A DNA stretch of 64,000 bases from DATBVX01 sp963724625 (lineage in GTDB: Bacteria; Pseudomonadota; Gammaproteobacteria; Steroidobacterales; Steroidobacteraceae). The stretch is taken from assembly GCA_963724625.1 (NCBI GenBank), contig CAVRVO010000013.1, forward strand, positions 62,001 to 126,000, in the 5' to 3' direction. Of this stretch, positions 1-9,767 are shown in pieces. Below the pieces are notes generated by a model. That model did no database searches. It saw nothing but the letters and a program-made list of their open reading frames with translations, and was not told the origin of the DNA. The translations under genes were made by a program, and so were the position numbers. Positions within the stretch are counted from its first letter, which is position 1; the number at the start of each line of letters is the position of its first letter.

Positions 1-1
1 G

Positions 2-976
2 CTCGCGGCCGGCATTCTGGGGGCGATCCTGGCGTGGAGACGAATTGCCCCACAACTGCGGGCGCGTAACAGCGTAGAGAAGATATTCGAATGGGTGCTG
101 CTCGGGTGTTCGACACTCGCGATCTTCATCACGATCGGAATCCTGCTGTCGGTCCTGTTCGAATCGATTCGCTTCTTTCAGCAAATCCCGATCTTCGATT
201 TCATCTTCGGCACGGAATGGAGCCCCCAGACGGCGATTCGAGCCGACCAGGTGGGCTCATCGGGCGCGTTCGGCGCTGTGCCATTGTTCGTTGGCACGCT
301 GCTCATCTCGGTGATCGCAATGCTGGTCGCAGTGCCCGTTGGCCTGTTTTCGGCGATCTACCTTGCAGAGTACGCCCATCCGCGCTTTCGAGCCGGCGCC
401 AAGCCGCTGCTCGAGATCCTCGCGGGCATTCCGACCGTCGTGTATGGATTCTTCGCTGCGCTGACGGTCGGTCCCTGGCTGCGGGAAGTTGGGGAGAGTG
501 TGGGACTCAACGTGGCTTCTGGTAGCGCCCTCGCGGCCGGGTTGGTGATGGGCGTCATGATCATTCCGTTTGTGTCATCGCTGTCCGACGACATGATCAC
601 GGCCGTGCCGCAGTCGCTGCGCGATGGCTCGTACGCGCTTGGAGGCACGCATTCGGAAACGATTCGTCGTGTCGTGTTGCGCGCCGCGCTACCCGGTATC
701 GTCGGCGGTGTGCTGCTTGCGGTGTCGCGCGCTATCGGCGAGACCATGATCGTCGTGATGGCTGCCGGCCTGTCAGCAAACATGACGGCGAACCCGCTCG
801 AGGCGGTTACGACCGTGACGGTGCAGATCGTCACCTTGCTGGTCGGGGACCAGGAGTTCGACAGCGCCAAGACTTTGGCGGCCTTTGCCCTGGGGCTGGT
901 GCTGTTCCTCGTGACGCTCGGTCTCAACGTGATCGCGCTCCACGTGGTGCGCAAGTACCGTGAACAGTATGAGTGA
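2..976 (+). CDS. pstC: Phosphate ABC transporter permease PstC (5' end outside window)
   Basis: Inner-membrane permease of the high-affinity PstSCAB phosphate importer. The frame is open from the left edge, so the N-terminus is missing; 324 residues are visible. Several hydrophobic segments are present, and the cytoplasmic EAA-type loop of ABC permeases is seen around DGSYALGG with the following LPG. The residues before the first visible membrane segment (RARNSVEKIFEW) resemble the longer PstC form found in pseudomonads and xanthomonads. It ends 8 bases inside the start of pstA, so the two are probably translationally coupled. The PstS binding protein would lie further left and is not in the window. 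Confidence 0.93.
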   Translation, partial: LAAGILGAILAWRRIAPQLRARNSVEKIFEWVLLGCSTLAIFITIGILLSVLFESIRFFQQIPIFDFIFGTEWSPQTAIRADQVGSSGAFGAVPLFVGTLLISVIAMLVAVPVGLFSAIYLAEYAHPRFRAGAKPLLEILAGIPTVVYGFFAALTVGPWLREVGESVGLNVASGSALAAGLVMGVMIIPFVSSLSDDMITAVPQSLRDGSYALGGTHSETIRRVVLRAALPGIVGGVLLAVSRAIGETMIVVMAAGLSANMTANPLEAVTTVTVQIVTLLVGDQEFDSAKTLAAFALGLVLFLVTLGLNVIALHVVRKYREQYE

Positions 977-2303
977 ACCGACACCCAGCCCGAACGGGCG
1001 GCTGCCCGAGACGCTTCGCGATCATCGCAAGGCTGCGGAGGCGGTCGCGCGCGGCCTTAAGTCGCGCTATTGGGCCGAAAGGCGTTTCAAGCTATATGGC
1101 CTCGCCGCGGTATCTCTCGGGCTTGCTGTTTCTCGCGGTGCTTTTCATTTCGATCATTTCCAAGGGCTGGTCGGCGTTTCGCCAGACCTACGTGCAGCTC
1201 GAGGTTTCCTACGACCCGGCAGTGCTCGATCCGGATGGCGTCGGCACCAAGGAGGCGCTGGCCCAAGCCGACTACAACGCGTTGCTCAAGGCATCGCTGC
1301 GTGCACTTTTTCCGCAGGTCGAAGGGCGGCCCAATCTGCGCCAGCTGTACGCCCTGGTCAGCTCGTCGGCGTCGTTCGAGCTGCAACGCAGGCTCGCGGA
1401 TGACCCCGCAAAGCTTGGCACGAAGGAAAGCGTGCTGGGTGCTTGCGGACGACGACGTCGACCAGTATTTCAAGGGCCGGATTCTGCGTTCCGAGAACGC
1501 CGACACGCGGCCACTCAGCGATCAGCAACTCGATTGGGCGGATCAGCTGCGTAAGTCCGGCGCCGCGCAGTTGCGCTTCAATCGACAATTCTTTGCTTCA
1601 GGTGACTCGCGTGAACCCGAGGTCGCCGGCGTATGGGGCGCGGTTGCCGGCACATTCTTCACACTGCTCGTGACGTTGCTGTTGTCTTTCCCGATCGGTG
1701 TCGCGGCGGCGATCTACCTCGAGGAGTTCGCCAAGAAGAATCGCATGACGGATCTGATCGAGGTGAACATCAACAACCTCGCGGCCGTGCCTTCAATCGT
1801 GTTCGGTCTGCTGGGCCTGGCGGTGTTCATCAATTTCTTCGGATTACCGCGTTCGGCGCCGTTGGTGGGTGGACTGGTCCTGACCCTTATGACGTTGCCC
1901 ACCATTATTATCGCGAGTCGTGCCGCGCTCAAAGCTGTGCCGCCCTCAATCCGCGAAGCCGCGCTGGGAATGGGAGCTTCCAAGATCCAGATGGTGGCGC
2001 ATCACGTATTGCCGCTCGCGCTCCCCGGGCATGCTCACTGGCACAATCATTGGGATGGCGCGGGCCCTTGGTGAGTCCGCGCCGCTGTTGATGATCGGCA
2101 TGGTGGCCTTCATCGTCGATGTCCCGAAGGGCCTGTTCGATCCGGCGACCGTGCTGCCGGTGCAGGTCTTCCTGTGGTCCGACATTCCGGAGCGCGCCTT
2201 CGTCGAGCGTACCTCCGGCGCGATCATCGTGCTGTTGGCATTTCTGATCGTGATGAACGGGCTCGCCGTCCTGTTGCGCAGCCGTTTCGAGCGTCGTTGG
2301 TAG
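969..2303 (+). CDS. pstA: Phosphate ABC transporter permease PstA, broken by three apparent frameshifts
   Basis: Second permease of the PstSCAB importer. Translation starts at ATG 969 (MSEPTPSPNG). PstA-like sequence then moves to the next frame near 1123, again near 1435 and again near 2028. Each shift is repaired by removing one base (for example LGLLFLAVLF, SVWVLADDDVD and LPGMLTGTIIGMARA are restored). The large periplasmic loop (about 1190-1620), the later membrane segments and the EAA loop (IREAALGMGASKIQ) are all recognisable. As written it cannot encode an intact protein. Similarity at full strength in all three frames favours sequencing error over decay. Confidence 0.85.
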
Positions 2304-2330
2304 GCGCCACATGTCCATCGAGAGGCCGAA

Positions 2331-3229
2331 ATGAACACCGCCGTGGCTGAAGACAAGACCGCACCCAACGCCGAAGCCGGCGTGAACGTGAAGCCGAGCC
2401 ATCGCCAGCCGGGTGGCGTGGATCTCACGCCCCCATCAGACCGGCGCACCGTGGGCACGGTCACGGTCGACGACCCGATCATGTCCGCGCGCGATGTCAA
2501 CGTTTACTACGGTGACAAGCACGCCATCAAGAGCGTGAGCCTCGACGTCGGTCGCAACCAGGTCGTCGCGATGATCGGACCCTCCGGATGCGGCAAGTCG
2601 ACCTTCCTGCGTTGCCTCAATCGCATGAATGACACGATCGAATCGGCGCGCGTGACCGGGCGTGATCACCATGGACGGCGGGGATATCTACGATCGGCGC
2701 CAGGACGTGGTGCAGCTACGTGCGCGTGTCGGCATGGTGTTCCAGAAGCCCAATCCATTCCCCAAATCGATCTACGAGAATGTCGCTTACGGTCCGCGCA
2801 TTCACGGGCTCGCGGCAGATCGCGCCGAATTGGATGAGATCGTGCAGACCAGTCTGCAGCGCGCCGGGCTGTGGGAAGAGGTCAAGGACCGGATCAGCTC
2901 ATTCCGGCACGAGTCTCTCCGGTGGGCAACAGCAGCGGCTGTGCATCGCACGCACCATCGCCGTGAATCCGGAAGTCATCCTGATGGACGAGCCCTGCTC
3001 GGCGCTCGATCCGATCGCGACTGCACGCATCGAGGACCTTATCGATGAACTGCGTGCCAGTTATGCGATCTGCATCGTGACTCATTCGATGCAGCAGGCC
3101 GCGCGCGTTTCACAGCGCACCGCATACTTTCACCTTGGCGATCTGATCGAAGTCGGCGAGACCGATCGCATCTTCACCAACCCGCGACATAAGCTCACGG
3201 AAGACTACATCACGGGAAGATTCGGCTAG
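2331..3229 (+). CDS. pstB: Phosphate ABC transporter ATPase PstB, broken by two apparent frameshifts
   Basis: ATP-hydrolysing subunit of the phosphate importer. Walker A (GPSGCGKST) is at residues 83-91. The signature LSGGQQQR, Walker B with VILMDEPCSALDP and the switch His in VTHSM follow in later frames. The frame changes near 2660 (an extra base in VTGVITMDGG) and near 2911 (an extra base before GTSLSGGQQQ). From ATG 2331 there are about 50 residues ahead of the usual PstB start, so the internal ATG at 2481 (MSARDVNVYYGDKHA) is an alternative. It lies between pstA and phoU, as in most pst operons. Confidence 0.87.
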
Positions 3230-3244
3230 AGCAAGCGGCGGCCC

Positions 3245-4210
3245 ATGAGCGAAATCACCGAAGGCCACACGGTAAAGGGCTACGACGTCGATCTCGCAGG
3301 CCTGCGACTGCGCCTGCTGGAGATGGGCGGGTTGGTGCTCGATCAAGTGCAGCGCGCGGTCAACGCGCTGGTCAGCACCGATGAGACGCTGGCTCGCAGC
3401 GTCCTGACCCGCGAGGATGAGGTCAATACCTACGATGTACGCATTGACGAGGACAGCATTGCGCTCATTGCACGCCGCCAGCCGATGGGCAGTGATCTGC
3501 GCGCGATCATCTCGATTGCGCGCGCAGTGTCGGACCTGGAACGGATTGGAGACGAGGCCAAGAAAATTGCTCAAGCGGTAGTGCGCGGCGATGGCAAGCG
3601 CAGCACTCGCCCGAGCCCGCAGCTCGCGCGCGATGCCCGGCACATGGCGCATTTCGCGCTCGACATGCTGCGCGATGCGCTCGATGCATTCGATCGCATG
3701 GACGCTGCGGCCGGGGTTGAGATCGTGCGCCGCGACCAGGAACTCAACGCCGAATTTCAAGCGGCCTTGCGCCGGCTTCTCACGCAGGTCATGGAGGACC
3801 CGCGCCGCCTGCCGGCAATGCTGGATGCGGTCACGGTGCTCAAGTCACTCGAACGCGTCGGTGATCACGCCAAGAACATCGCACGCTACGTGCTGTATCT
3901 GGTGGAAGGCAGAGACGTGCGCCACGAGGACACGGCTGTCTGCATCGCCGAAGGCACGCGCAGCGGCGCTGAGCGGCAACTGCATCTCGGGACAAGCCAG
4001 CCCGTAGCGCACTCGGCTGTCGCGCAACAGCTCGTTGATGGAAGTCTTCTCGCGCGTGCGCGCATCAACGCGCTTGACGATCACGGCGCAATTGAGGCTG
4101 TAGCGCGCCGTCGGCTGAAGGGAGGCTCCCGGGCACGACCACCGAGCCTGGCGGAATCTCACCGTAGCGACACCGTCCCGGTAGCGCGATCGAAGATCCG
4201 CGTGCTCTGA
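3245..4210 (+). CDS. phoU: Phosphate signalling regulator PhoU, 3' end doubtful
   Basis: PhoU couples the Pst transporter to the PhoR/PhoB two-component system and damps phosphate uptake. Two PhoU repeats are visible: one around ERIGDEAKKIAQ and the second around LERVGDHAKNIARY. Family similarity stops near 3930 (VEGRDVRHED), where PhoU normally ends after a few more residues. Here the frame stays open for another 280 bases, antisense to the dapD 3' end. One extra base near 3928 would give a stop at 4005-4007. The printed end is the stop as the sequence stands; the true end is probably 3950-4010. Confidence 0.85.
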   Translation: MSEITEGHTVKGYDVDLAGLRLRLLEMGGLVLDQVQRAVNALVSTDETLARSVLTREDEVNTYDVRIDEDSIALIARRQPMGSDLRAIISIARAVSDLERIGDEAKKIAQAVVRGDGKRSTRPSPQLARDARHMAHFALDMLRDALDAFDRMDAAAGVEIVRRDQELNAEFQAALRRLLTQVMEDPRRLPAMLDAVTVLKSLERVGDHAKNIARYVLYLVEGRDVRHEDTAVCIAEGTRSGAERQLHLGTSQPVAHSAVAQQLVDGSLLARARINALDDHGAIEAVARRRLKGGSRARPPSLAESHRSDTVPVARSKIRVL

Positions 4211-4845
4211 CCGATGAACACGCCCATCGAGATCACCGCGCCTTCGCCCACGATCACGCCTTCGACGATCTCCGAGCGCGCGCCGATGAAGCAGTTATCC
4301 TCGATGATGGTCGGCGCGGCCTGCACCGGTTCAAGCACACCGCCGATCCCGACACCTCCCGAAAGATGCACGTTGCGACCGATCTGCGCGCACGAGCCGA
4401 CCGTGGCCCACGTGTCCACCATTGTGCCGTTGTCGACGTATGCTCCAACGTTCACATAGCTCGGCATCAGCACGACGCTCGGTGCGATGAAGGCTCCCTT
4501 GCGAACGATGGCGTGCGGAACCACGCGTATGCCAGAAGCGCGAAAGGTCGCCTCGTCATGCGCCGCGAACTTCAAGCGGCAGCTTGTCGTAAAAACGGGT
4601 GTAACCGGCATCGAAGACCTGGCTTTCGTGCACGCGAAAGTGGAGCAGCACCGCTCTCTTGAGCCACTGGTTGACGACCCAGCGGCCGCCTGCTTCTCCG
4701 CGACGCGAGCCGTGCCGCTGTCGAGGAGTCCCAGGGCCTCATCGAGGGCGGCGCGCAGCGAGGCGGGCGCCGAAGCCGGTCCGAGAGCAGCGCGCTGCTC
4801 GAACGCCGAGTCGATTGTTGCCTGCAAAGAAGATGAATCCGCCAT
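4013..4845 (-). CDS. dapD: Tetrahydrodipicolinate N-succinyltransferase DapD, frameshifted
   Basis: Transfers succinyl from succinyl-CoA to tetrahydrodipicolinate in the diaminopimelate/lysine pathway. The left-handed beta-helix with hexapeptide repeats is clear (NVGAYVDNGTMVDTWATVGS, then HLSGGVGIGG). Four single-base indels are needed for a full E. coli-like protein: a missing base near 4690, extra bases near 4575 and 4165, and an extra base near 4103. The last conserved block is AVIVKRVDAR...INELLRD, ending at about 4013. No stop codon exists in any minus frame from there to 3888, so the 3' end cannot be fixed. Its ATG overlaps the dapC stop (TGATG). Confidence 0.85.
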
Positions 4846-6042
4846 CAGCGTTGCTCCACCAAGTCACGAATCCTGTGCGCCGCCGACACGCAATCGGCAG
4901 CCGTGGCGACCATCGAGATCCGCACCCTGCCAAGCCCCGGGTTGCCGCGCGCGCCATCGCGTCCCATGTAACTGCCGGGTAGCACCAGCACGTTCTTGCG
5001 CGCATAGAGCTCGCGCACGAAGGCCTCATCATCGTCGCCGATACTTGCCCAAAGGTAAAAGGCGGCGTCGGGGCGCTTCACGTCGATAACCGGCTCGAGT
5101 ATCGGCACGACCTGCGTCAAACTTCTCGCGATACAGGACTCGGTTCGCGGCCGCATGAGCATCGTCGCGCCACGCCGTCACGCTCGCCACCTGTACGTGG
5201 GTGCCAACGGCTGCGCCGTGGTAGGTGCGGTACAAGTGATACTGCTGCATGATCTGTGGATCGCCGACCACGAATCCGGAACGCAATCCCGGGACGCTGG
5301 AACGTTTCGACAGGCTATGAAAGGCCACGCAACGCTCGAAACGGGACCGCCCGGCCGCTCGTGCCGCCTGTAAGAGGCTCGGAGGAGGCGATGCTTCATC
5401 GAGATAAACGTCCGCGTAGCACTCGTCCGCCGCGATCATGAAACCGTAACGATCGGCGATCTCGAGTGCGTCGGCGAGATACTCCTGGCTCATCACGGCG
5501 CCAGTTGGATTTCCGGGCGAGCACAGGAAGAGCAGCTGGCAGCGTGCCCATACCGCGGCCGGCACTGCCTGCAGATCGGGCAGATAGCGGTTTTCGGGCA
5601 GGGTGTCGAGGTAGTAGGGCTCGGCGCCGGCCAGCAGCGCCGCGCCTTCGTAGATCTGATAGAACGGGTTCGGCATGAGCACCAGCGGACGCCTGGCCGA
5701 ATCGACGCTGGCCTGCACGAAACTGAAGAGTGCTTCACGTGTGCCGCTCACGGGGAGCAGCATCGTTGCCGGATCGACGCAACCTGCGGGCAGGACGAAG
5801 CGGCGCTCGAGCCACTGCGCAGCTGCTTCGCGAAGCTCCGGCAATCCCAGCGCAGCCGGATACTGGCCCAGGGTGCCGAGGGCGGACGTCAACGCATCGA
5901 TCAGGAACTGGGGCGGCGCGTGCCGCGGCTCGCCAATCCACAGAGCAATCGGGGCCAAATCTGCAGGGGGCTCAATGCCGGCAATCAGCCGCCGCAGGCG
6001 CTCGAAGGGATAGGGATGTAGCAACGCGAGACGCGGATTCAT
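4845..6042 (-). CDS. dapC: Succinyldiaminopimelate aminotransferase DapC, one apparent frameshift
   Basis: PLP-dependent class I/II aminotransferase that makes N-succinyl-LL-diaminopimelate, one step after DapD. The N-terminal part covers the substrate-entry region (WIGEPRHAPP), the N-P-T-G motif (SPGNPTGAV), the D-E-C-Y block and the PLP lysine (SLSKRSSVPG). An extra base near 5117 shifts the frame; the remainder continues as QVVPILEPVIDVKRPDAAFYLW through to VEQR. Repaired length is close to 400 residues, normal for the family. It overlaps glnD by ATGA and dapD by TGATG, so the three genes probably share a transcript. Confidence 0.87.
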
Positions 6043-8738
6043 TCGCGCCGGTCCAGCGTCTCCACCAGTTTCTGCTGCAGCCGCAACCCGGCTTCTTCGG
6101 TGAGCGGCCGGCCATCTTCGTGGCTGACATAAAAGACGTCCTCGGCACGCTCGCCGACGGTCATGATGCGCGCACCGTGGATATCGACCCGCTCGCTCAT
6201 GAACACTTTGCCGACCTCCGACAGAAGTCCCGGCCGGTCGCCGGCGATCAATTCGAGGACGGTCCGGTTGTTGCGCTCATCACGCGTCAGTACGACCTGC
6301 GTAGGCGTCGCAAACATGCGCACCTGGCGCGGCGCCCGTCGCGTGACGGCGGGCGGCGAATGCAAGGGCTGATGAAGACTGCGCAGCAGCGCACGTTCGA
6401 TTTCATGGATTCGCGAGGGGTCGGAAATCGTGCGGCCGTTGTCCTCGAGCACCAGATACGTCTCGATGCTGTACCCGTCGGCGGTCGGTGTGACGCGAGC
6501 GTTGACGATGTTCAGGCCCATCTGATCGAGCACCGCAGTCGTGCGCGCAAAACTGTGTTGACGGCGCGGCGTGTAAGCGAAGATCGGCGTGCCACCACGC
6601 TCGATCATTGGATTGACTGCCACCAGCGGCGATTCATCCTGGGGCTCGCGCGCTGCGAGGAGGGCGGTGTGCCAGGCGATTTCCTCCGGCGTGTGACGCA
6701 GGAAATACATGTCGGTGCAGGACTGCCAGACGCGTTCCACCGCCTGAGGATCGGCGCTGCGTTGCGCGAGTAGCGTGCGTGCGCCGGCTTGCGTCTCGCG
6801 CACCAGTTCATCCTGGTCGATCGGGCTCTCCAGGCCTCGACGCAGCGCACGCTTGGTACGCTCGTAGAATTCCTCGAACAGCGAGGCCTTCCACGTATTC
6901 CAGAGCTTGGGATTCGTGCCGCGCACGTCGGCAACGGTGAGCACGTACAGGTAATCGAGGTGGGTCTGATCGCCGACGACGCGCGCAAACTCGCGAATCA
7001 CTTCCGGGTCGGCGATGTCCTTCTTTTGCGCGGTCACCGATAGCAGGAGGTGATTGCGCACCAGCCAGGCCACGAGCCTCGCGTCGTAGCGGCTCAAACC
7101 CTGTTCGAGGCAGAACGCTTCGGCGTCTACCGCGCCGAGGTCGGAGTGATCACCGCCGCGGCCCTTGGCGATGTCGTGAAACAGGGCCGCGAGGTACGCG
7201 ATCTCGAGCTTCGGCAGCGACTGTGCGATCGGGCTTAGCGCCGGGAATTCCTGGTCGTACTTCGGTATCGCCAGGCGGCGCAGGTTGCTCACCACGAACA
7301 GCGTATGCGCATCGACGGTATACGCGTGGAAGAGGTCGTACTGCATGCGCCCGACAATGCGACCGAAGGCGGGAATGTAGCGCCCGAGCACACCATATAG
7401 ATTCATGCGCCGCAGCTCGTGAGTCACGCCGATCGGCGCGCGCAACATGTCGAGGAACAGCCGGTGATGGCGCGGGTTCTGACGGAATTCCTCGTCGATG
7501 AGCCACAGGCTCCGGCCAACCAGGCGGATCGTGGCAGCGCGCACGCCACGAATGTGCGGGTTGTGCTGAATCAGACCGAACAGCTCCAGCAGTGCCGATG
7601 GGTTGCGCGCGAACACGTCATCCGCAGTCACCTCGAGATAGTCATTGCGTGTCTGAAAGCGTGCATTGAGTGGCACCGGCTCGCCGCTCGGCGTGAGGAT
7701 CGCCTCGCGAAACAGCTGCAGCAGCATCTCGTTCAGCAGGCTCACGTCCATCACCGTGCGGTAGTAGCGCTGCATGAACTGCTCGACAGCGAGCGTGTAG
7801 CTCGCATCTTCGTAGCCGAACAATTTGGCAAGACGGATCTGGTGATCGAACAGCAGACGATCTTCGCGTCGCCCGGTGAGCATGTGCAGGGCGAACCGCA
7901 CCTTCCACAGGAACGCCTGGGCAGTCTTGAGCTTGCGTAACTCGTTGCGTGTCAGGAAGCCATGCGCAACGAGACCATCGAGCGTCTCAGTACCGAAATG
8001 CCGCTTTGCGACCCAGCCGATGGTCTGGATATCGCGCAAGCCACCCGGGCTGGATTTGACGTTGGGCTCGAGGTTGTAAGCAGTGTCGTGAAAGCGATGG
8101 TGGCGCGCCAGCTGCTCTTTTACTTTCTCTTCAAAGAAGTCCTTACCGGGCCAGAGGCGCTCGGGCGCGAGCGCGTGTTTCATCGCCGCGAACAGAGCTT
8201 CGGGGCCGGCGAGGCGCCGTGCTTCGAGGAGCGTCGTCGCGACACTGATGTCAGCGAGGCTCTCGCGCTGGCAATCGTCGATGGTCCGAACGCTGTGACC
8301 AACCTCCAGGCCGATGTCCCACAGGAAGGTCAGGAAGCGTTCGAGGCCCCGTTCCCACGCGGAGGGTTCCCCCTTCGGTAGCAGCACGCAGACGTCGATG
8401 TCGGAACACGGATGCAACTCGCCGCGGCCGTAGCCGCCGACAGCGATCAGCGCGAGCTCGTGTGTGCGCTCACCTGCGTGCAGTGACCAGGCGCGTACCA
8501 GAAGTCCATCGACGAGGCGTGCCCGATCGCGGACCAGCGCTTCGATGGGCTCGTCACGCCCGAAACGTTCGCGCAGTTGCGCGTCGCCGCCTTCCAGGGC
8601 CGCGCGGAATGCGGCGACCGAGTTGCCGCCGGCGTCGAGTGATTCGTTCAGTGATTGCAGGTGGCGCCAGGCCGCCGGCGCGCCTGCAGTGATCGCCTCG
8701 TTGTCCTCGTAGTCGTCGGTCTCGGGGACTGTGATCAT
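6039..8738 (-). CDS. glnD: Bifunctional [protein-PII] uridylyltransferase/uridylyl-removing enzyme GlnD
   Basis: Main nitrogen sensor: it uridylylates PII proteins when glutamine is low and removes UMP when glutamine is high. The 899 residues match the family's usual ~890. In order: nucleotidyltransferase domain with GGYGRGELHPCSDID (101-115), the GlnD linker region, an HD domain for UMP removal (HD at 521-522 in LFHDIAKGRGGDHS), and two C-terminal ACT domains (about 715-790 and 825-899) that bind glutamine. All active-site motifs are present. It starts 12 bases after map and overlaps dapC by ATGA. Confidence 0.97.
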   Translation of the reverse strand: MITVPETDDYEDNEAITAGAPAAWRHLQSLNESLDAGGNSVAAFRAALEGGDAQLRERFGRDEPIEALVRDRARLVDGLLVRAWSLHAGERTHELALIAVGGYGRGELHPCSDIDVCVLLPKGEPSAWERGLERFLTFLWDIGLEVGHSVRTIDDCQRESLADISVATTLLEARRLAGPEALFAAMKHALAPERLWPGKDFFEEKVKEQLARHHRFHDTAYNLEPNVKSSPGGLRDIQTIGWVAKRHFGTETLDGLVAHGFLTRNELRKLKTAQAFLWKVRFALHMLTGRREDRLLFDHQIRLAKLFGYEDASYTLAVEQFMQRYYRTVMDVSLLNEMLLQLFREAILTPSGEPVPLNARFQTRNDYLEVTADDVFARNPSALLELFGLIQHNPHIRGVRAATIRLVGRSLWLIDEEFRQNPRHHRLFLDMLRAPIGVTHELRRMNLYGVLGRYIPAFGRIVGRMQYDLFHAYTVDAHTLFVVSNLRRLAIPKYDQEFPALSPIAQSLPKLEIAYLAALFHDIAKGRGGDHSDLGAVDAEAFCLEQGLSRYDARLVAWLVRNHLLLSVTAQKKDIADPEVIREFARVVGDQTHLDYLYVLTVADVRGTNPKLWNTWKASLFEEFYERTKRALRRGLESPIDQDELVRETQAGARTLLAQRSADPQAVERVWQSCTDMYFLRHTPEEIAWHTALLAAREPQDESPLVAVNPMIERGGTPIFAYTPRRQHSFARTTAVLDQMGLNIVNARVTPTADGYSIETYLVLEDNGRTISDPSRIHEIERALLRSLHQPLHSPPAVTRRAPRQVRMFATPTQVVLTRDERNNRTVLELIAGDRPGLLSEVGKVFMSERVDIHGARIMTVGERAEDVFYVSHEDGRPLTEEAGLRLQQKLVETLDRRE

Positions 8739-8750
8739 CGCGACGCGAGG

Positions 8751-9521
8751 TCAGCCGGCGCGATCGCGGCTGCCGAGTGTGAGCACTTCGTGGCCCGTGG
8801 GCGTCACCAGGATCGTGTGTTCCCATTGCGCCGAGAGGGAATGGTCCTTGGTGACGACGGTCCAGCCGTCAGGAAGCAGACGCACGTGGCGGCGCCCGGC
8901 GTTGATCATCGGCTCTATGGTGAATGTCATGCCAGTTTTCAATTCGAGCCCAGTGCCCGGCTCGCCGTAGTGCAGGACCTGCGGGTCCTCGTGGTAGATC
9001 CGACCGATACCATGACCACAGTACTCGCGTACCACCGAGAAGTTGCGCGACTCGGCGAGGATCTGGATGGCGTGCCCGATATCACCCAAGTGGGCACCGG
9101 GGCGCACCTGCTCGATGCCCCGCCACATCGCCTCGAAGCAACTTTCGGTGAGGCGCTGCGCCTGCACCGCGGGCTTGCCAACGAAGTACATACGGCTCGT
9201 GTCACCGTGGAAACCCTCCTTGATGACGGTGACATCGATATTGACGATGTCGCCGCTCTTCAGCACCCGCTCGCCCGGGATGCCGTGACAGACGACGTGA
9301 TTGACCGACGCGCAGATCGTCTTTGGGTACCCCTTGTAATGCAGGTTTGCCGGAATGGCGTGCTGGTGATTCACGATGTAGTCGTGGCACAGCAGGTCGA
9401 GCTCTTCGGTGGTCACGCCCGGCACGACATGCTCGCCGATCATATCCAGTACCTCTGCGGCGAGGCGGCCAGCCACGCGCATGCGATCCTGATCTTCGGG
9501 AGTCTTGATCGAGACATTCAT
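8751..9521 (-). CDS. map: Type I methionine aminopeptidase
   Basis: Removes the N-terminal methionine from new proteins in the cytoplasm. Class I MetAP sequence is clear: HGIPGERVL, VNIDVTVIKEGFHGDTS with the metal-binding Asp residues, the YCGHGIGRIYHEDP His block, and TFTIEPMI with the metal-binding Glu. ATG 9521 gives MNVSIKTPEDQDRM, aligned with the E. coli start; an in-frame ATG at 9548 would add nine residues. Neither start has a strong ribosome binding site. It is divergent from rpsB, the usual arrangement in many gammaproteobacteria. Confidence 0.96.
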   Translation of the reverse strand: MNVSIKTPEDQDRMRVAGRLAAEVLDMIGEHVVPGVTTEELDLLCHDYIVNHQHAIPANLHYKGYPKTICASVNHVVCHGIPGERVLKSGDIVNIDVTVIKEGFHGDTSRMYFVGKPAVQAQRLTESCFEAMWRGIEQVRPGAHLGDIGHAIQILAESRNFSVVREYCGHGIGRIYHEDPQVLHYGEPGTGLELKTGMTFTIEPMINAGRRHVRLLPDGWTVVTKDHSLSAQWEHTILVTPTGHEVLTLGSRDRAG

Positions 9522-9583
9522 GGCGGGTGTGAAGGCTGCTTCGCGCATGGCGGGGGCACAGTTGTGCCGGTGAATCTAACGCA

Positions 9584-9612
9584 TTGTTCGCTCAACAAGT
9601 TTATGGTATAAA
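9584..9612 (+). promoter_or_regulatory. Candidate sigma-70 promoter for rpsB-tsf
   Basis: TTGTTC at 9584-9589 and TATAAA at 9607-9612 are separated by exactly 17 bases. Transcription would start near 9619, leaving a leader of about 150 bases before rpsB. This is the best -35/-10 pair in the map-rpsB divergent gap and suits a strong ribosomal protein promoter. Confidence 0.6.
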
Positions 9613-9618
9613 GCGCGC

Positions 9619-9767
9619 CGTTTTTTGGCAATGCAAACCACACGCGCATCGTCACATGTGGACGGGTGCCGCTGACGGTAACTTGAGGTACCTGAAAATA
9701 GCCCTTGAGCGCCGACAGCGGTTTCCACATGGGATGCGCGGAGGCCTAACCCCAACAGGAGCCTTTC
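9619..9767 (+). promoter_or_regulatory. Probable rpsB 5' leader (possible S2 autoregulatory region)
   Basis: About 150 untranslated bases lie between the predicted start site and the rpsB ATG. In gammaproteobacteria S2 represses its own mRNA through a structured leader. A segment able to pair with itself (GGTA...TACC, about 9680-9695) is visible, but I could not match the known S2 leader fold by eye. A purine-rich AACAGGAG element (about 9749-9756) precedes the ATG as ribosome binding site. Confidence 0.3.
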
